Below are positions 6,592 to 15,300 of a stretch of 36,707 nt of DNA, one piece after another. Below the pieces are notes generated by a model, which saw nothing but the letters and a program-made list of their open reading frames with translations, did no database searches and had not been told where the DNA came from. The position numbers were made by a program, and so were the translations under genes. This DNA is from Catenulispora sp. (GTDB lineage Bacteria > Actinomycetota > Actinomycetes > Streptomycetales > Catenulisporaceae), in the NCBI GenBank assembly GCA_013361685.1, contig JABFXP010000861.1, positions 1 through 36,707 of the forward strand, in the 5' to 3' direction. The first letter of the stretch is position 1. Each line of letters opens with the position of its first letter.

Positions 6592-8232
6592 TTATGAGCC
6601 GATGAGGGCCTTCAGGTCAGCCGCGTACTTCGCGTAGCCCGCTGTGTTCGGGTGGAACGAGTCGTTGCCACCGACACCGACGATGGTGTTCTCCCACTGA
6701 ACGGCGGTGCACAGCTCGTGGCCCTTGAACGCGTCGCGCTCGTCGAGGTGCTCGATTCCGGCGTTGTTCGCCGCCGTGACGATGACGTCGTCCAGATGGA
6801 CGAGCGCCGCGCGCAGCAGGTCGAGCTGTTTCTGGCTGGTGATGATCTGCCCGCCTCGCGGCCCGTTGGCGCAGTCATGGAAGTTGGTGTCCACGTCACC
6901 GGTGGCGGGATAGATCTGGGGGTAGGTCACGGCGACGACCCTGGCGTTGGGGGCGTCCGATTTGATGTCTGTGTAGAGGCTCGTCAACGAGATCGCCTGA
7001 TCGTCGATCAGCTGGCTGAACGTCTCCGTGCCGCCGTTGTAGTCCTTGTTGGTGAGTTTGTCGATGAAGCACGCGTCGATGGCGGAGGTCGTTTTGGTCA
7101 GGCCGGTGCCGTAGCAGCCGGTGATCAGGTCGGCGAAGTCGACGTTGTTGATGCCCAGGCTGACCGTGACCAGGGTCGTGCCGCTGCCGAGCGCGAGGTC
7201 CTGGTCGAGCTCGCCGGCGTCGGGGACCTGCATGGAGTTCACCGGGGTGTCGGCGTGGTAGAACTCCCCGATGACCGCGCCGGAGCAGGCGACGTTGTCA
7301 ACCATATGGTAGTAGTTCGAGATACTGGTGTACTGCCCCGAATATGAGCTGTCTGAGCGGTGGCACTGGTTCCCCACCGAGTTGGTCTCGTTGGTGTAGT
7401 TCTGGGTTCCCTCGCCGGACGACAGCGAGTCGCCCATGTTCACGTAGTGATAGACGCCGCCGGCCAGCGAGATGGACGGGCTGTCGGGGCCGGGGTACGC
7501 GCCGCCGTTGAGGTTGATGCGCACGTAGGCGTGCACGTTCGTCGTGGCGGTGAGATCGCCCGTTGGGTTCCCGGTGATGTGCCCGGTGGAGCAGGGCTGT
7601 TGACTACCGCCGCTCAGCTGGTGGTTGTGGTCGTCCCAGCTCTGCACTTCGAGGCTGCACGTGGTCGGGAACGGCGTGGAGTTGACGTAGATGTCGGGGT
7701 AGGCCGTGGTTCCGGTGTGCTGGTCGTTGACGCAGACGCCGATAGAAAAGCCCTGCGTTGTGTACGTATTGCAGCCGCCCTGCCCGGAAACGCCCTGCCG
7801 CAGCCGGATCGACGGACTGTTGCCCGCGGCGAAGTGCGTGCCGTTCAGGTCCAGCCGGGCATAGCCGTGCACGGTGGCCGCGGAGGACGGCGCGGCGCTG
7901 TTGCCCGTGTAGTGGCCTACGGTGCAGGCGACCTGCTTGTCCGAGTACTGATGATTGTTGTCGTCCCAGACCTGGATGTGGATGTCGCAGGTCGAGGGGC
8001 TCGGCACGTAGTTGACGTACGCGTCCGGGAAGCCGACGGTTCCGGTGTTCCGATCGCTGATGCAGCTGCCGATGTTGAAGCCCTCGGACCAGGCGGTGGT
8101 GCAGCCGCCCTGACTGGCCTGCGCGGCGGTAGCGCCGAAGAGCCCGCTGCAGAGGAGTGCGGCGAGCAGCACGAAGACGGTCACCAGCTTGGAGCGCCGG
8201 CGTCTGTGTCGGGAGTTGTCGCAGTGGTGCAT
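6592..8232 (-). CDS. Secreted SGNH/GDSL hydrolase with duplicated N-terminal module
   Basis: A 546-residue exported hydrolase. An arginine-rich start and a hydrophobic segment ending ATAAQA form the signal peptide. Two tandem beta modules of about 108 residues follow (about 41-150 and 151-258), each with GG-C, GFxIG-C, YVN, WDD-NHQ, C-TGH and a closing SPSI-L. The catalytic SGNH domain then has Ser269 in MGDSLSSGEG (block I), a GINNVDF block III and the Asp524/His527 pair in DSFHPN (block V). Such enzymes are lipases, esterases or deacetylases acting outside the cell. ATG 8232 has GAGGG ten bases upstream. The modules may bind a carbohydrate or the cell surface; they are not a family I can name. 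Function is secure at the level of SGNH esterase. Confidence 0.88.
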   Translation of the reverse strand: MHHCDNSRHRRRRSKLVTVFVLLAALLCSGLFGATAAQASQGGCTTAWSEGFNIGSCISDRNTGTVGFPDAYVNYVPSPSTCDIHIQVWDDNNHQYSDKQVACTVGHYTGNSAAPSSAATVHGYARLDLNGTHFAAGNSPSIRLRQGVSGQGGCNTYTTQGFSIGVCVNDQHTGTTAYPDIYVNSTPFPTTCSLEVQSWDDHNHQLSGGSQQPCSTGHITGNPTGDLTATTNVHAYVRINLNGGAYPGPDSPSISLAGGVYHYVNMGDSLSSGEGTQNYTNETNSVGNQCHRSDSSYSGQYTSISNYYHMVDNVACSGAVIGEFYHADTPVNSMQVPDAGELDQDLALGSGTTLVTVSLGINNVDFADLITGCYGTGLTKTTSAIDACFIDKLTNKDYNGGTETFSQLIDDQAISLTSLYTDIKSDAPNARVVAVTYPQIYPATGDVDTNFHDCANGPRGGQIITSQKQLDLLRAALVHLDDVIVTAANNAGIEHLDERDAFKGHELCTAVQWENTIVGVGGNDSFHPNTAGYAKYAADLKALIGS

Positions 8233-8514
8233 CGTGGACTGTCCCTCATTTCTGCGTGAGGTCTCCAGTGATCGACGATCGACGATCGCTGCTCCCAGCC
8301 TGGTGAGCGGAGTCGGTGCCCGAAAGGCGCGCCATGTTCGGTGACCAATCCCTGATCAATCGATCAACGCCGTCGCAGTGGAGAGGTGCTCGGCCCCGCA
8401 CGACACGCAGATGGCGTTCGCCGGCGATGAGCTCGACGGCGTGCGGGCCCAGCGGGCCGTAATGCTGCTCGGTCGCCTGCCGTCGCTGCTCGTTAGCGCA
8501 GGGCGGCGGAGAAG
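8233..8514. other. Intergenic region with short repeats, presumed SGNH promoter region
   Basis: About 280 bases without a supported gene. It contains two full tandem copies of GATCGAC followed by GATCG (8270-8288), and an inverted repeat TGATC-4-GATCA (8353-8366). Both could be operator sites for the leftward SGNH gene. The part next to 8515 reads like weakly coding sequence on both strands but shows no domain. Confidence 0.35.
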
Positions 8515-9453
8515 TCAGCCTGGCGTGATGATCAGCTTGCCGCGCTTGGCCGCGCCGCCTTGCTCGAGTTCGGTGAGCGCCGGGATGGCTTGCGAGAGTG
8601 GGACGGTGCGGGCGATCGGCAGCCGCAGGGTTCCCTGGCTGGCGGCTTGTACGACGTTTTCGAGGTCTTCGGTTACCGGTTGCGTGACCAGGACCTTATA
8701 CGGGCCGGGCAGGAAGCTTCTTGCGAGGTTTGCAGGTGTGGGGGCGACGCTGACGATGCGGCCGCCCGGCTTGAGCATCGTCCGTGCGGCCTTGACCGGC
8801 AGCGAGTGCTTGCCGCCGGCGTCGAGGACGAGGTCGAATCGCCCGGCAAGTGAGGCGGGGTCGAAGTCGAAGTCGACGACCGGGTCGATGCCGAGGGCGC
8901 GTGCTTCTGATCCGGCGGTGTCCCGGCAGCTGCCTGCGACCGTGGCCTGGTGTGCGAGGGCTATCTGCACGGCGGAACGGCCGACCCCGCCGAGGCTGCT
9001 GTGGACGAAGACGGCCTGGCCCGGCCGCAGGTTTCCCTTCGTGATCAGGGCCTGCAGGGCGGTGGCCCCGACCGTCGGGAGCGCGGCAGCGTCCTCGAAC
9101 GAGAGGTTCGCAGGCTTTTTCACGACGAGCTTCTCCTGGGTGAGGACCACGTCGGCGAATGCGCCCGCGGACTTCATCCTCGCCCCGCCGAGCACTTCGT
9201 CACCGACGTGCAGCCGGGTGACGCGGTCGCCGACTGCCTCGACGACGCCCGCGAAGTCATAACCCATCGCCTGCGGGAAGCTCCGGCCGGTCACCATCTT
9301 CATGCGGCCGGCGCGGATCGCGAAGTCCATCGGGTTGGCCCCGGCCGCGCGCACCCGGACGAGGACCTCCCCGGCGCCGGGCGGTGCCGGCTCGAAGTCC
9401 TCGAGCCGCATGACCTCCGGGCCGCCGTACTGGTGATACTGAATCCGCTTCAC
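8515..9453 (-). CDS. NADPH:quinone reductase-like zinc-independent MDR oxidoreductase
   Basis: A 312-residue medium-chain dehydrogenase/reductase. The N-terminal GroES-like part shows YGGPEVMRL, GEVLVRVRAAGANPMD and GYDFAGVVEAVG. The Rossmann part shows the nucleotide-binding loop HSSLGGVGRSAVQIA, DLVLDAGG and the closing GKLIIT. No zinc-ligand cysteines are visible, as in quinone reductases. Start choice: GAGGGG stands right against ATG 9459 but six bases before GTG 9453, so GTG 9453 is preferred (MKRIQYHQYGG). It is second in a leftward pair with another MDR gene, 43 bases downstream of that gene's stop, and probably under the divergent TetR regulator. The physiological electrophile or quinone substrate is unknown. 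Confidence 0.88.
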   Translation of the reverse strand: MKRIQYHQYGGPEVMRLEDFEPAPPGAGEVLVRVRAAGANPMDFAIRAGRMKMVTGRSFPQAMGYDFAGVVEAVGDRVTRLHVGDEVLGGARMKSAGAFADVVLTQEKLVVKKPANLSFEDAAALPTVGATALQALITKGNLRPGQAVFVHSSLGGVGRSAVQIALAHQATVAGSCRDTAGSEARALGIDPVVDFDFDPASLAGRFDLVLDAGGKHSLPVKAARTMLKPGGRIVSVAPTPANLARSFLPGPYKVLVTQPVTEDLENVVQAASQGTLRLPIARTVPLSQAIPALTELEQGGAAKRGKLIITPG

Positions 9454-9496
9454 TGTCATCCCCTCGGCGCTTCTTGGTGAGTTCTGTCCGACGTCG

Positions 9497-10417
9497 TCAC
9501 AGCGTGACCACGACTTTGCCGTGGACGTGGCGTCCGGCCTGCAGGGCGACGGCGTCACGGATCTGCTCGACCGGGAAGACCTGAGCGATGGGGACGGTGA
9601 GCCGGCCCGCCAGGATCGCGTCGGTGACCTGCTGAAGGGCATCCGGCGCCGCGTCGAAGCCCCCGGTGGCGCGTACGCCGCCGGGAGGATTGGGGCCCGC
9701 GGCGATCGTCGAGATCCGCTCAGGCGGCACGCCGAGCGCCAGCGCGGCCTCGGCCGTCTCGGTGCCGAACAGGTCCGTCGCCGCGCTCACGCCGCCGGGG
9801 GCCAGTGCCCGGACCCGGTCCGCCAGTCCGGGGCCGTAAGCCACCGGCTCGGCGCCGAGCTGCCGCAGGAACTCGAAGGTGCCCGGCGCGGCGGTGCCGA
9901 TCACGGTCGCGCCGGCCAGGACCGCGAGCTGTACGGCGAACACACCCACGCCGCCGGCCGCGCCGCCGATCAGGACGGTGTCGCCGGGCTGCGGGCCGAT
10001 CGCCGCCAGCGCCGCGACAGCGGTGGCGCCGGCCACCCCGAGGGTGCTCGCCACCTCATCGCTGATGCCCTCCGGCGTCGGCCGCAGCGCGTCGGCAGGG
10101 GGCCTGACCACCACGAAGTCGGCCACGGCCCGTCCCAGGGCGGCTCCGTAGACGCGGTCGTCCACGGAGAAGCCGGTCACTCCGTCGCCGACCTCGTCGA
10201 CCACGCCGGCGAGGTCGGACCCGAAGCCCGACGGCACGGTGATGCCGAACCGCGCCGCCGCCTCCGGCCGCGCGGCGATGCCCCAGTCCATCGGGTTCAG
10301 CCCGGCGGCGGTCACGCGGACACGGACCTCACCCGGGCCGGCATGTGGCTCCGGAACCTCCCGCAACTCCAGCACATCAGGGCCTCCGAACGTCTCGTAG
10401 ATGACAGCTCGACTCAT
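9497..10417 (-). CDS. NADP-dependent MDR oxidoreductase, quinone reductase-like
   Basis: A 306-residue member of the same superfamily as the next gene, but clearly diverged from it. It has the N-terminal ETFGGPDVLEL, GEVRVRVTAAGLNPMD, GSDLAGVVDEVGDGV, nucleotide-binding GGAAGGVGVFAVQLA and terminal HGKVVVTL. No structural or catalytic zinc motif is seen. ATG 10417 has GGAGG seven bases upstream. It is first in the leftward operon and divergent from a TetR gene, with two operator-like repeats in the 84-base gap. This is the usual arrangement for a repressor that controls a detoxifying reductase in response to an electrophile or quinone. That role is inferred from arrangement only. Confidence 0.88.
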   Translation of the reverse strand: MSRAVIYETFGGPDVLELREVPEPHAGPGEVRVRVTAAGLNPMDWGIAARPEAAARFGITVPSGFGSDLAGVVDEVGDGVTGFSVDDRVYGAALGRAVADFVVVRPPADALRPTPEGISDEVASTLGVAGATAVAALAAIGPQPGDTVLIGGAAGGVGVFAVQLAVLAGATVIGTAAPGTFEFLRQLGAEPVAYGPGLADRVRALAPGGVSAATDLFGTETAEAALALGVPPERISTIAAGPNPPGGVRATGGFDAAPDALQQVTDAILAGRLTVPIAQVFPVEQIRDAVALQAGRHVHGKVVVTL

Positions 10418-10438
10418 GGTCAGACCTCCAGTGGACCA

Positions 10439-10488
10439 GTGACGGAACTTGGTTCCATCACCATACACGTGTGACGGAACCAAGTCCT
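10439..10488. promoter_or_regulatory. Paired operator-like sites for the TetR regulator
   Basis: GTGACGGAAC occurs at 10439-10448 and again at 10471-10480, 32 bases (about three helical turns) apart. The first copy continues into a perfect inverted repeat GGAAC-TTG-GTTCC (10444-10456). The second makes the imperfect GGAAC-CAA-GTCC (10476-10487). A palindrome ACACGTGT (10465-10472) lies between them. The sites cover the divergent region between the reductase operon and the TetR gene and are the natural candidates for its binding. Confidence 0.65.
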
Positions 10489-10501
10489 GTAAACTCTGTC
10501 C

Positions 10502-11071
10502 GTGGCTCGCTGGGAACCGAACGCACCCGAACGGCTCGCTCAGGCTGCCCTCGACCTGTTCGCGGAGCGCGGCTACGAGAACACGTCCGTGGTCGACATC
10601 GCGCAGCGGGCGGGACTGGGGAAGACCACCTTCTTCCGGCACTTCCAGGACAAGCGGGAAGTGCTCTTCGGCCGCGGCACGATGGACGAACTGGTCACCA
10701 AGGCGATAGCCGACGCGCCGGCAGCCGCCACCCCCCTGGAAGCGGTCGCCCACGCACTCGACGCGGCCGGAAGGGAAGTATTCACGCCCGCCCGCCGCGC
10801 ATTCACCGCTCGTCGGCGGGCAGTGATCGCCGCCCACCCCGAACTGCGAGAACGTGAAGCGCTGAAGAACCTCGGCCTCATCGCATCGGTGACGGACGCG
10901 CTCAAGCAGCGCGGCGTTCCCGCCCTGACCGCTCGCGTGGCCGCGGAACTCGGCGCGCTTGTCTTCGCGATCGCCTACGAACGCTGGAGCGACCCCGCCA
11001 ACAGCGACGACTTCAGCGAACTCGCCCGTAGAGCGCTCGACGACGTGCGGGCGACCACAGCCCTCTGCTGA
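10502..11071 (+). CDS. TetR family transcriptional regulator
   Basis: A 189-residue regulator. The N-terminal TetR helix-turn-helix is complete: ERLAQAALDLFAERGYENTSVVDIAQRAG followed in the next helix by GKTTFFRHFQDKREVLF. The remainder is a helical ligand-binding part without sequence features that name the ligand. The start is GTG 10502, which places the HTH at the usual distance from the N terminus; no strong ribosome-binding site precedes it. It is divergent from the two MDR reductase genes and flanked by operator-like repeats, so it is probably an autoregulated repressor of that operon. Confidence 0.88.
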   Translation: MARWEPNAPERLAQAALDLFAERGYENTSVVDIAQRAGLGKTTFFRHFQDKREVLFGRGTMDELVTKAIADAPAAATPLEAVAHALDAAGREVFTPARRAFTARRRAVIAAHPELREREALKNLGLIASVTDALKQRGVPALTARVAAELGALVFAIAYERWSDPANSDDFSELARRALDDVRATTALC

Positions 11072-11076
11072 CCCGG

Positions 11077-11117
11077 CGACAGCCTTGAACAGGCGAGTGA
11101 CGGCTGTCGTGACTCGC
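11077..11117. terminator. Overlapping alternative hairpins between converging genes
   Basis: CGACAGCC (11077-11084) pairs with GGCTGTCG (11102-11109). GCGAGT (11093-11098) pairs with ACTCGC (11112-11117). The two stems interlock, so only one can form unless they make a pseudoknot. The segment begins five bases after the TetR stop and faces the leftward lectin gene ending at 11197. A terminator is the simplest reading. Confidence 0.5.
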
Positions 11118-11196
11118 AGGTCCGGCCGGTTGCTTCGTGAGACTTCGCAGCCGGCGGGACGTTTTCACAGCGTGTGGCAGGTGATGGGTTCGAACC

Positions 11197-12120
11197 TCAG
11201 CCCTGCCGCCAGACCTGGTTCGGGTTGCCGTTGCAGGCTTGCAGCCGCATGCCCGAACCGCCGTTGACGCTCTCGACGCAGAGGTTGGCCTGCCGGTCGA
11301 GGAGCGCGCTGCCCGTGAACGTGAACAGTTGTGCCGGGTTCCCGCTGCAATAGGCGATCTGGACGATCGTGCCCGGCGCGGTGCCACCCCATGCGGCGTC
11401 CATGCACAGGACGCCCTTGATGTGGATGGTGCCGTCAGAGCGGATGTCCCACTTCTGGTTCACGTTTCCGTTGCAGCTCCACAGGATCAGCGGCGTGCCG
11501 TCGGAGCCCGCCGAGCCGCTGAGGCACTGGCCGGTGCTCGGGTTGGTCAGTGGCTGGCCCGGGAAGTCCTGCGCCGGTGGTGGGGATGTCGAGGACGGCG
11601 GCGGGGGCGGCGGGGCCGAGGTGGTCGGCTTCGAGGATGCCGCGGCAGACGTGGTCGGGTGCGGGGCCGGCGTGGTCGTCGTGTGGTGGGTGGGGTCGGG
11701 CCGCGCCGAGGTCGGCGGGGCGGCGGCCCCGCCGGTGGTCGCCACCACGACGGACGTGCTGGTGACCACCGGCGGGGCCGCGGGGCTTGACGGCGGCGGG
11801 GCCTGCGTCGGAGTCGGCGACACAGGCTCCGACAACGTGGTGGAGGCCGGGGTCGAGGCGGTGGTGGCGTCGGAAGCGGCCGCCGTGGTGGCCTCGGAAG
11901 TGGCCGCCGTGGTGCGGTTGGAGGACTCCGCCACGGTGCGCTGGTCAGTGGCGTGCCCGGGGCCGGCGTCCAGGGTGAACGCGACCACGCTCAGCGTCCC
12001 GGCCACGAGCGCCGCGGTGGCCGAGAAAATCAGTACCTTGCGCCTGCGGTCCGGAGCCTTCGGCGGGGGCGGCTGTGCCGACGGTTCCCAGACGAAGTCG
12101 TGGCCGGGCTGGTCGTTCAT
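11197..12120 (-). CDS. Membrane-anchored ricin B-lectin domain protein
   Basis: A 307-residue protein. A short cytoplasmic start (NDQPGHDFVWEPSAQPPPP) and a basic RRRK stop precede one hydrophobic helix (about residues 28-48). A long Thr/Ser/Pro/Ala-rich spacer (about 50-185) then carries a beta-trefoil (about 190-307). The trefoil repeats show C-S-...-W-C, NQKWDI, C-MDAAW, then C-ES and a final NQVW, so Q-x-W motifs mark repeats one and three and the middle one is degenerate (AQLF). It is probably a type II membrane protein displaying a sugar-binding domain at the wall. ATG 12120 has GAGGAG seven bases upstream. Its leader holds tandem 13-bp repeats. The ligand is unknown, and no catalytic domain is present. 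Confidence 0.85.
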   Translation of the reverse strand: MNDQPGHDFVWEPSAQPPPPKAPDRRRKVLIFSATAALVAGTLSVVAFTLDAGPGHATDQRTVAESSNRTTAATSEATTAAASDATTASTPASTTLSEPVSPTPTQAPPPSSPAAPPVVTSTSVVVATTGGAAAPPTSARPDPTHHTTTTPAPHPTTSAAASSKPTTSAPPPPPPSSTSPPPAQDFPGQPLTNPSTGQCLSGSAGSDGTPLILWSCNGNVNQKWDIRSDGTIHIKGVLCMDAAWGGTAPGTIVQIAYCSGNPAQLFTFTGSALLDRQANLCVESVNGGSGMRLQACNGNPNQVWRQG

Positions 12121-12187
12121 GGCAGGCTCCTCGCGGGGAGTGGACAGCGGCGCCGACCTGTTACGCGGTCCGGTCGTTGCCGGCGTA

Positions 12188-12253
12188 GAGGTCGGGGGCA
12201 GAGGTCGGGCACAAGGGTCGGAGACAAGAGTCGGCAGGCAGGGGTCGCAGGCA
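12188..12253. repeat. Five tandem 13-14 bp repeats in the lectin leader
   Basis: Units are 12188-12200, 12201-12213, 12214-12226, 12227-12240 (14 bp) and 12241-12253, each matching roughly RGGGTCGGvvrCA with GTCG constant. The array begins about 68 bases upstream of the lectin start codon and is outside any supported gene. It could be a multi-site operator or an unstable leader repeat. Confidence 0.7.
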
Positions 12254-12328
12254 GCTGGCGCGTGACCAGCCGGCGCGGCACGCCCCGCCGCCAGGCTAAG
12301 CCGACGAGGAAGTCGCGCACCGGATGGT

Positions 12329-12350
12329 ATGTATGAACATTTAGATACAT
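12329..12350. promoter_or_regulatory. AT-rich inverted repeat, operator-like
   Basis: ATGTAT (12329-12334) and ATACAT (12345-12350) form a perfect inverted repeat around a 10-base AT-rich core. The 22 bases are strikingly AT-rich for this genome and lie between the giant-protein gene and the lectin gene, so the likeliest role is a promoter/operator for the leftward lectin transcript. Confidence 0.45.
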
Positions 12351-12353
12351 CAG

Positions 12354-12374
12354 CCGAAGGGAGACACCCTTCAG
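12354..12374 (-). terminator. Terminator hairpin of the giant-protein gene
   Basis: CCGAAGGG (12354-12361) and CCCTTCAG (12367-12374) form an 8-bp stem with one G-T pair and a 5-base loop, about 20 bases after the stop of the leftward giant gene. On the minus strand it runs into an AT-rich stretch, which helps termination. Confidence 0.6.
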
Positions 12375-12394
12375 CCGAGCTCGTCAGGATGCGG

Positions 12395-15300
12395 TCACCC
12401 GCTGCCCTGGGAACTGTCGACGCTCCCACCCCCGTTCGCCGCCTCCTGACCCGCCGTGACGGTCTTGGCGTGGTTGCCGCCGCTCAGACCGCTGGCACCG
12501 GCGAGCAGATCGTTGACGAGATAGTCGATCGCGAGCTTCTCGCCGAACTGCAGGCTGATGTCCCCGATGCCGCCCTGGTGGAACCAGCGGCCGGACAAGC
12601 CCAGGTGGCCCAGGGTCTTGATGGCGCCGAAGGTGAGGCCGCCCACGGCGCTCCCGGCCATGCTCAGACCCGCGGCCGCGGCCAGGTCGCCGCCGTGCAG
12701 GACGATGCCCTCCTTGCCGAAGCCGAAGGTGGAGCCGGTGACGAGGGTCGCGATGAAGCTGCCGAAGGCCGGGACGGCGGTGTTGCCGACGAAGTAGTCG
12801 AAGGTGCCGGAGCGCCAGCGCGTCGGGTTCTCGTTGCCCGCCCACTCGTTGTCCCAGTGCTTGTCGTTGTTGTAGGGCTGGCGGTTGAAGTCCTTGCCGC
12901 CGTCCAGGTTTCGCAGTCCGTCACGGAAGTTCTTCAGCACCGTCTCGGTCGCGATCCCGTACCCGGCCTTGACCCCGGAGCGGATGGCGCCGCCGGCGAA
13001 GATGGTGCCGAGCTGGTCGCCGTTGAAGTTCCAGCCGTCGACGGCGCCGGTGATGATGATGTTGGCGCCGACGTCGATCACGAAGTCCTGAAGGAAGTCC
13101 AGGACGGTCTTCTCGGCGATCTTGGACCATTGGCCGCGGACCGAGGCCACGGCCTCGTCCGCGGCGGTGAACTGGATCCGGTTGGGTTCCCGGAGTTCCC
13201 GGTTGATGCCGCGGAAGGCGTTGAACGAAGGGAACAGACCCCTGCTCTCGCGTTCAGACCCGACCAGCTTCCACTGGCCGAAGGCGTTGCGTTCCCAGAT
13301 GGAGCCGGTGATGCTTCGGTAGCGGACCAGTTCGCCGTTCATGTTCGTGACGCGCCACTGCTTCTGGAAGCTCTCCTTCTCGAGGTACAGGTTCGGGTGT
13401 CCGCTGAGCGGTTTGCGCTCGCGCCACACCGACCCGAAGTCGTACTCCTTCCACTCGTGGGCGCCGCCGGCCACGTTCGTGTATTCGCGCACCTTGCCGT
13501 CGATGAGCTCGCGGATCACCAGGCCGTCGGAGTTGACGTCGCGCCAGTCGGCGAGCCTGGGCTTCTTGAAGATCCCGGGCCTGGGCTGGTAGACGACACC
13601 GTTGTGGTCCTTCCACTCGCGGACGGCCGCGGTCCCGTCGACCGGCCTGCCCTGGAAGTCGTACTTCCCCGACACCCAGGTGCCGTCGGGCAGGCGCTCG
13701 GCACGCAACGACGTGCCCTTGTCCAGTGCGCGGAAGTCGCGGATCTGGAAGTGCTGACCGTCGGCTGTCGTCCGGAAGTCCGCGTAGGAGTCGTCCCAGG
13801 AACCCTTGAACGGGGTGTTACGGCCCGAGATCCGTACGCCGGTGCCCAGGTGGTCGTCTTCCCATCGCCAGTCGCCGGTGCGCGGGTCGCCCCTGCCGAC
13901 GACGTGGATCGTGACGGTCCCGTCCCACCGGCCCCATTGATCCCCGCGCTCGACGATCTGCCCCATGGTGTTGCGCGTGATGCTGACGCGGGTGTCGCCC
14001 CCGGCGCTGTGGTCGAGCCCGAGGAACGCTCCGCTGGTGTCGAGATGCGGCTTCGTCTCCCCCGTGAAGTGCACGACATCGCCGGTCGGCGTGGTGTGCC
14101 GGACGACGTAGGTGGTGCCGCCGGCGTCGGTGAAGGTGTCCCGCCACTGCTTGCCGTTGAAATCCCGGATGCCCGCGGGGGAGACGGGCTTCTTGTCGCT
14201 GCCCAGCTGATGCCAGTTCAGGGTCTGCGCGGGCCGGCTGCCGCCCCCGCCGACCTGGAACGTGTCCCACTTCCCGGGGTTGTTCGGGTCGCGGCCGATC
14301 TCCACGGTGTGCCCGTTGTCCAGTTTGATCGCGCCGCGCACGAACAGGCCGTCGCCGGCGAAGTCCGAGAACGAGCCGTCCGGGGTCACGACCCGCACGC
14401 CCTCGGAATGGAGTGCGCCGCGTCCGTCCTTCTCGACCCACTTGAACACCTGGAAGCGCGAGTCGCCGAACACGACACCGTGCACGGGGAAGTCGACCGC
14501 GCCCCACTTCGAGCCCAGGTACGACTTGGCGATGACCTTCGAGAAGCCGTCGGGGAGGTTTGCCGGGGTCTTCCACAGGAAGTCGGGCACCCGCTGCTCG
14601 GAGTACCGGGTGAACTCGATCGTGTGGCCGTTGGCCAGCGTCTCCAGACTGCCGGTGTCCTTGCCCTGGGCCGAGACCTCCTTGTATGAGGAGTCGATCC
14701 GGAACGCGCCCGAGGTGTTCGGGACAGGCGAGACCTTGTATTCGCGATAGTGGCTCGCGTGAGTGAACGGCCGCCAGTGCATGTCGCCGCTGAACAGGTG
14801 GTACCTGCCCCAGTAGCGCTGCGCGTCGATCGTCGTGCTGTCCGCACGGACGAACGGGTCCCGCCAACCGAAGGCGTTGTCCACCAGGCCGGACAGCGGG
14901 CGCTCCCGGATGCCGCCGAGCCCGGTCACGGTGCCGTCCTTGGTGAATCTGGTCCACCGCAGGCCGGTGTCGCCGATCTTCTCGGTCCGGATCAGACCGC
15001 CGTCGAGGGCGACGCGGTAGTGGCGGATCGTGCGGCCCAGGCTGTCGAGATCCCAGAACGTGGTGCCGCCGTCCTCCGTGGAGAAGCGCCGGATGCCGCT
15101 GCCGGTGAGGTTTCCGTGCACGTCCCATGTGGTCCACCGCCGGCTGCCGTTCTCAAGCCGGAGCACCCTGATGGTCACACCGTTCGCCAGCGGCTCACGG
15201 GTGAAGGCGGGAGTCATGTCCTCTCCCACGAGGACGAGCGTGCCGTCGTTGCGCACCTCGACCGGGCCCGAGCTGTTGTAGCCCGAGCTGAGCCGGGCGT

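Noticed and set aside
8390-8514. Possible gene remnant read leftward downstream of the SGNH gene
   Set aside because: A short stretch reads like protein on the minus strand, but there is no start, ribosome-binding site or recognisable motif.
12121-12394. Immunity gene for the giant protein
   Set aside because: No open frame with a start, ribosome-binding site and protein-like composition lies between the giant gene and the lectin gene; the stretch holds repeats, a palindrome and a terminator.
12329-14689. 786-codon rightward frame opposite the giant gene
   Set aside because: Low-complexity Val/Ala/Asp/Gly composition typical of antisense frames in high-GC DNA; no ribosome-binding site or domain.
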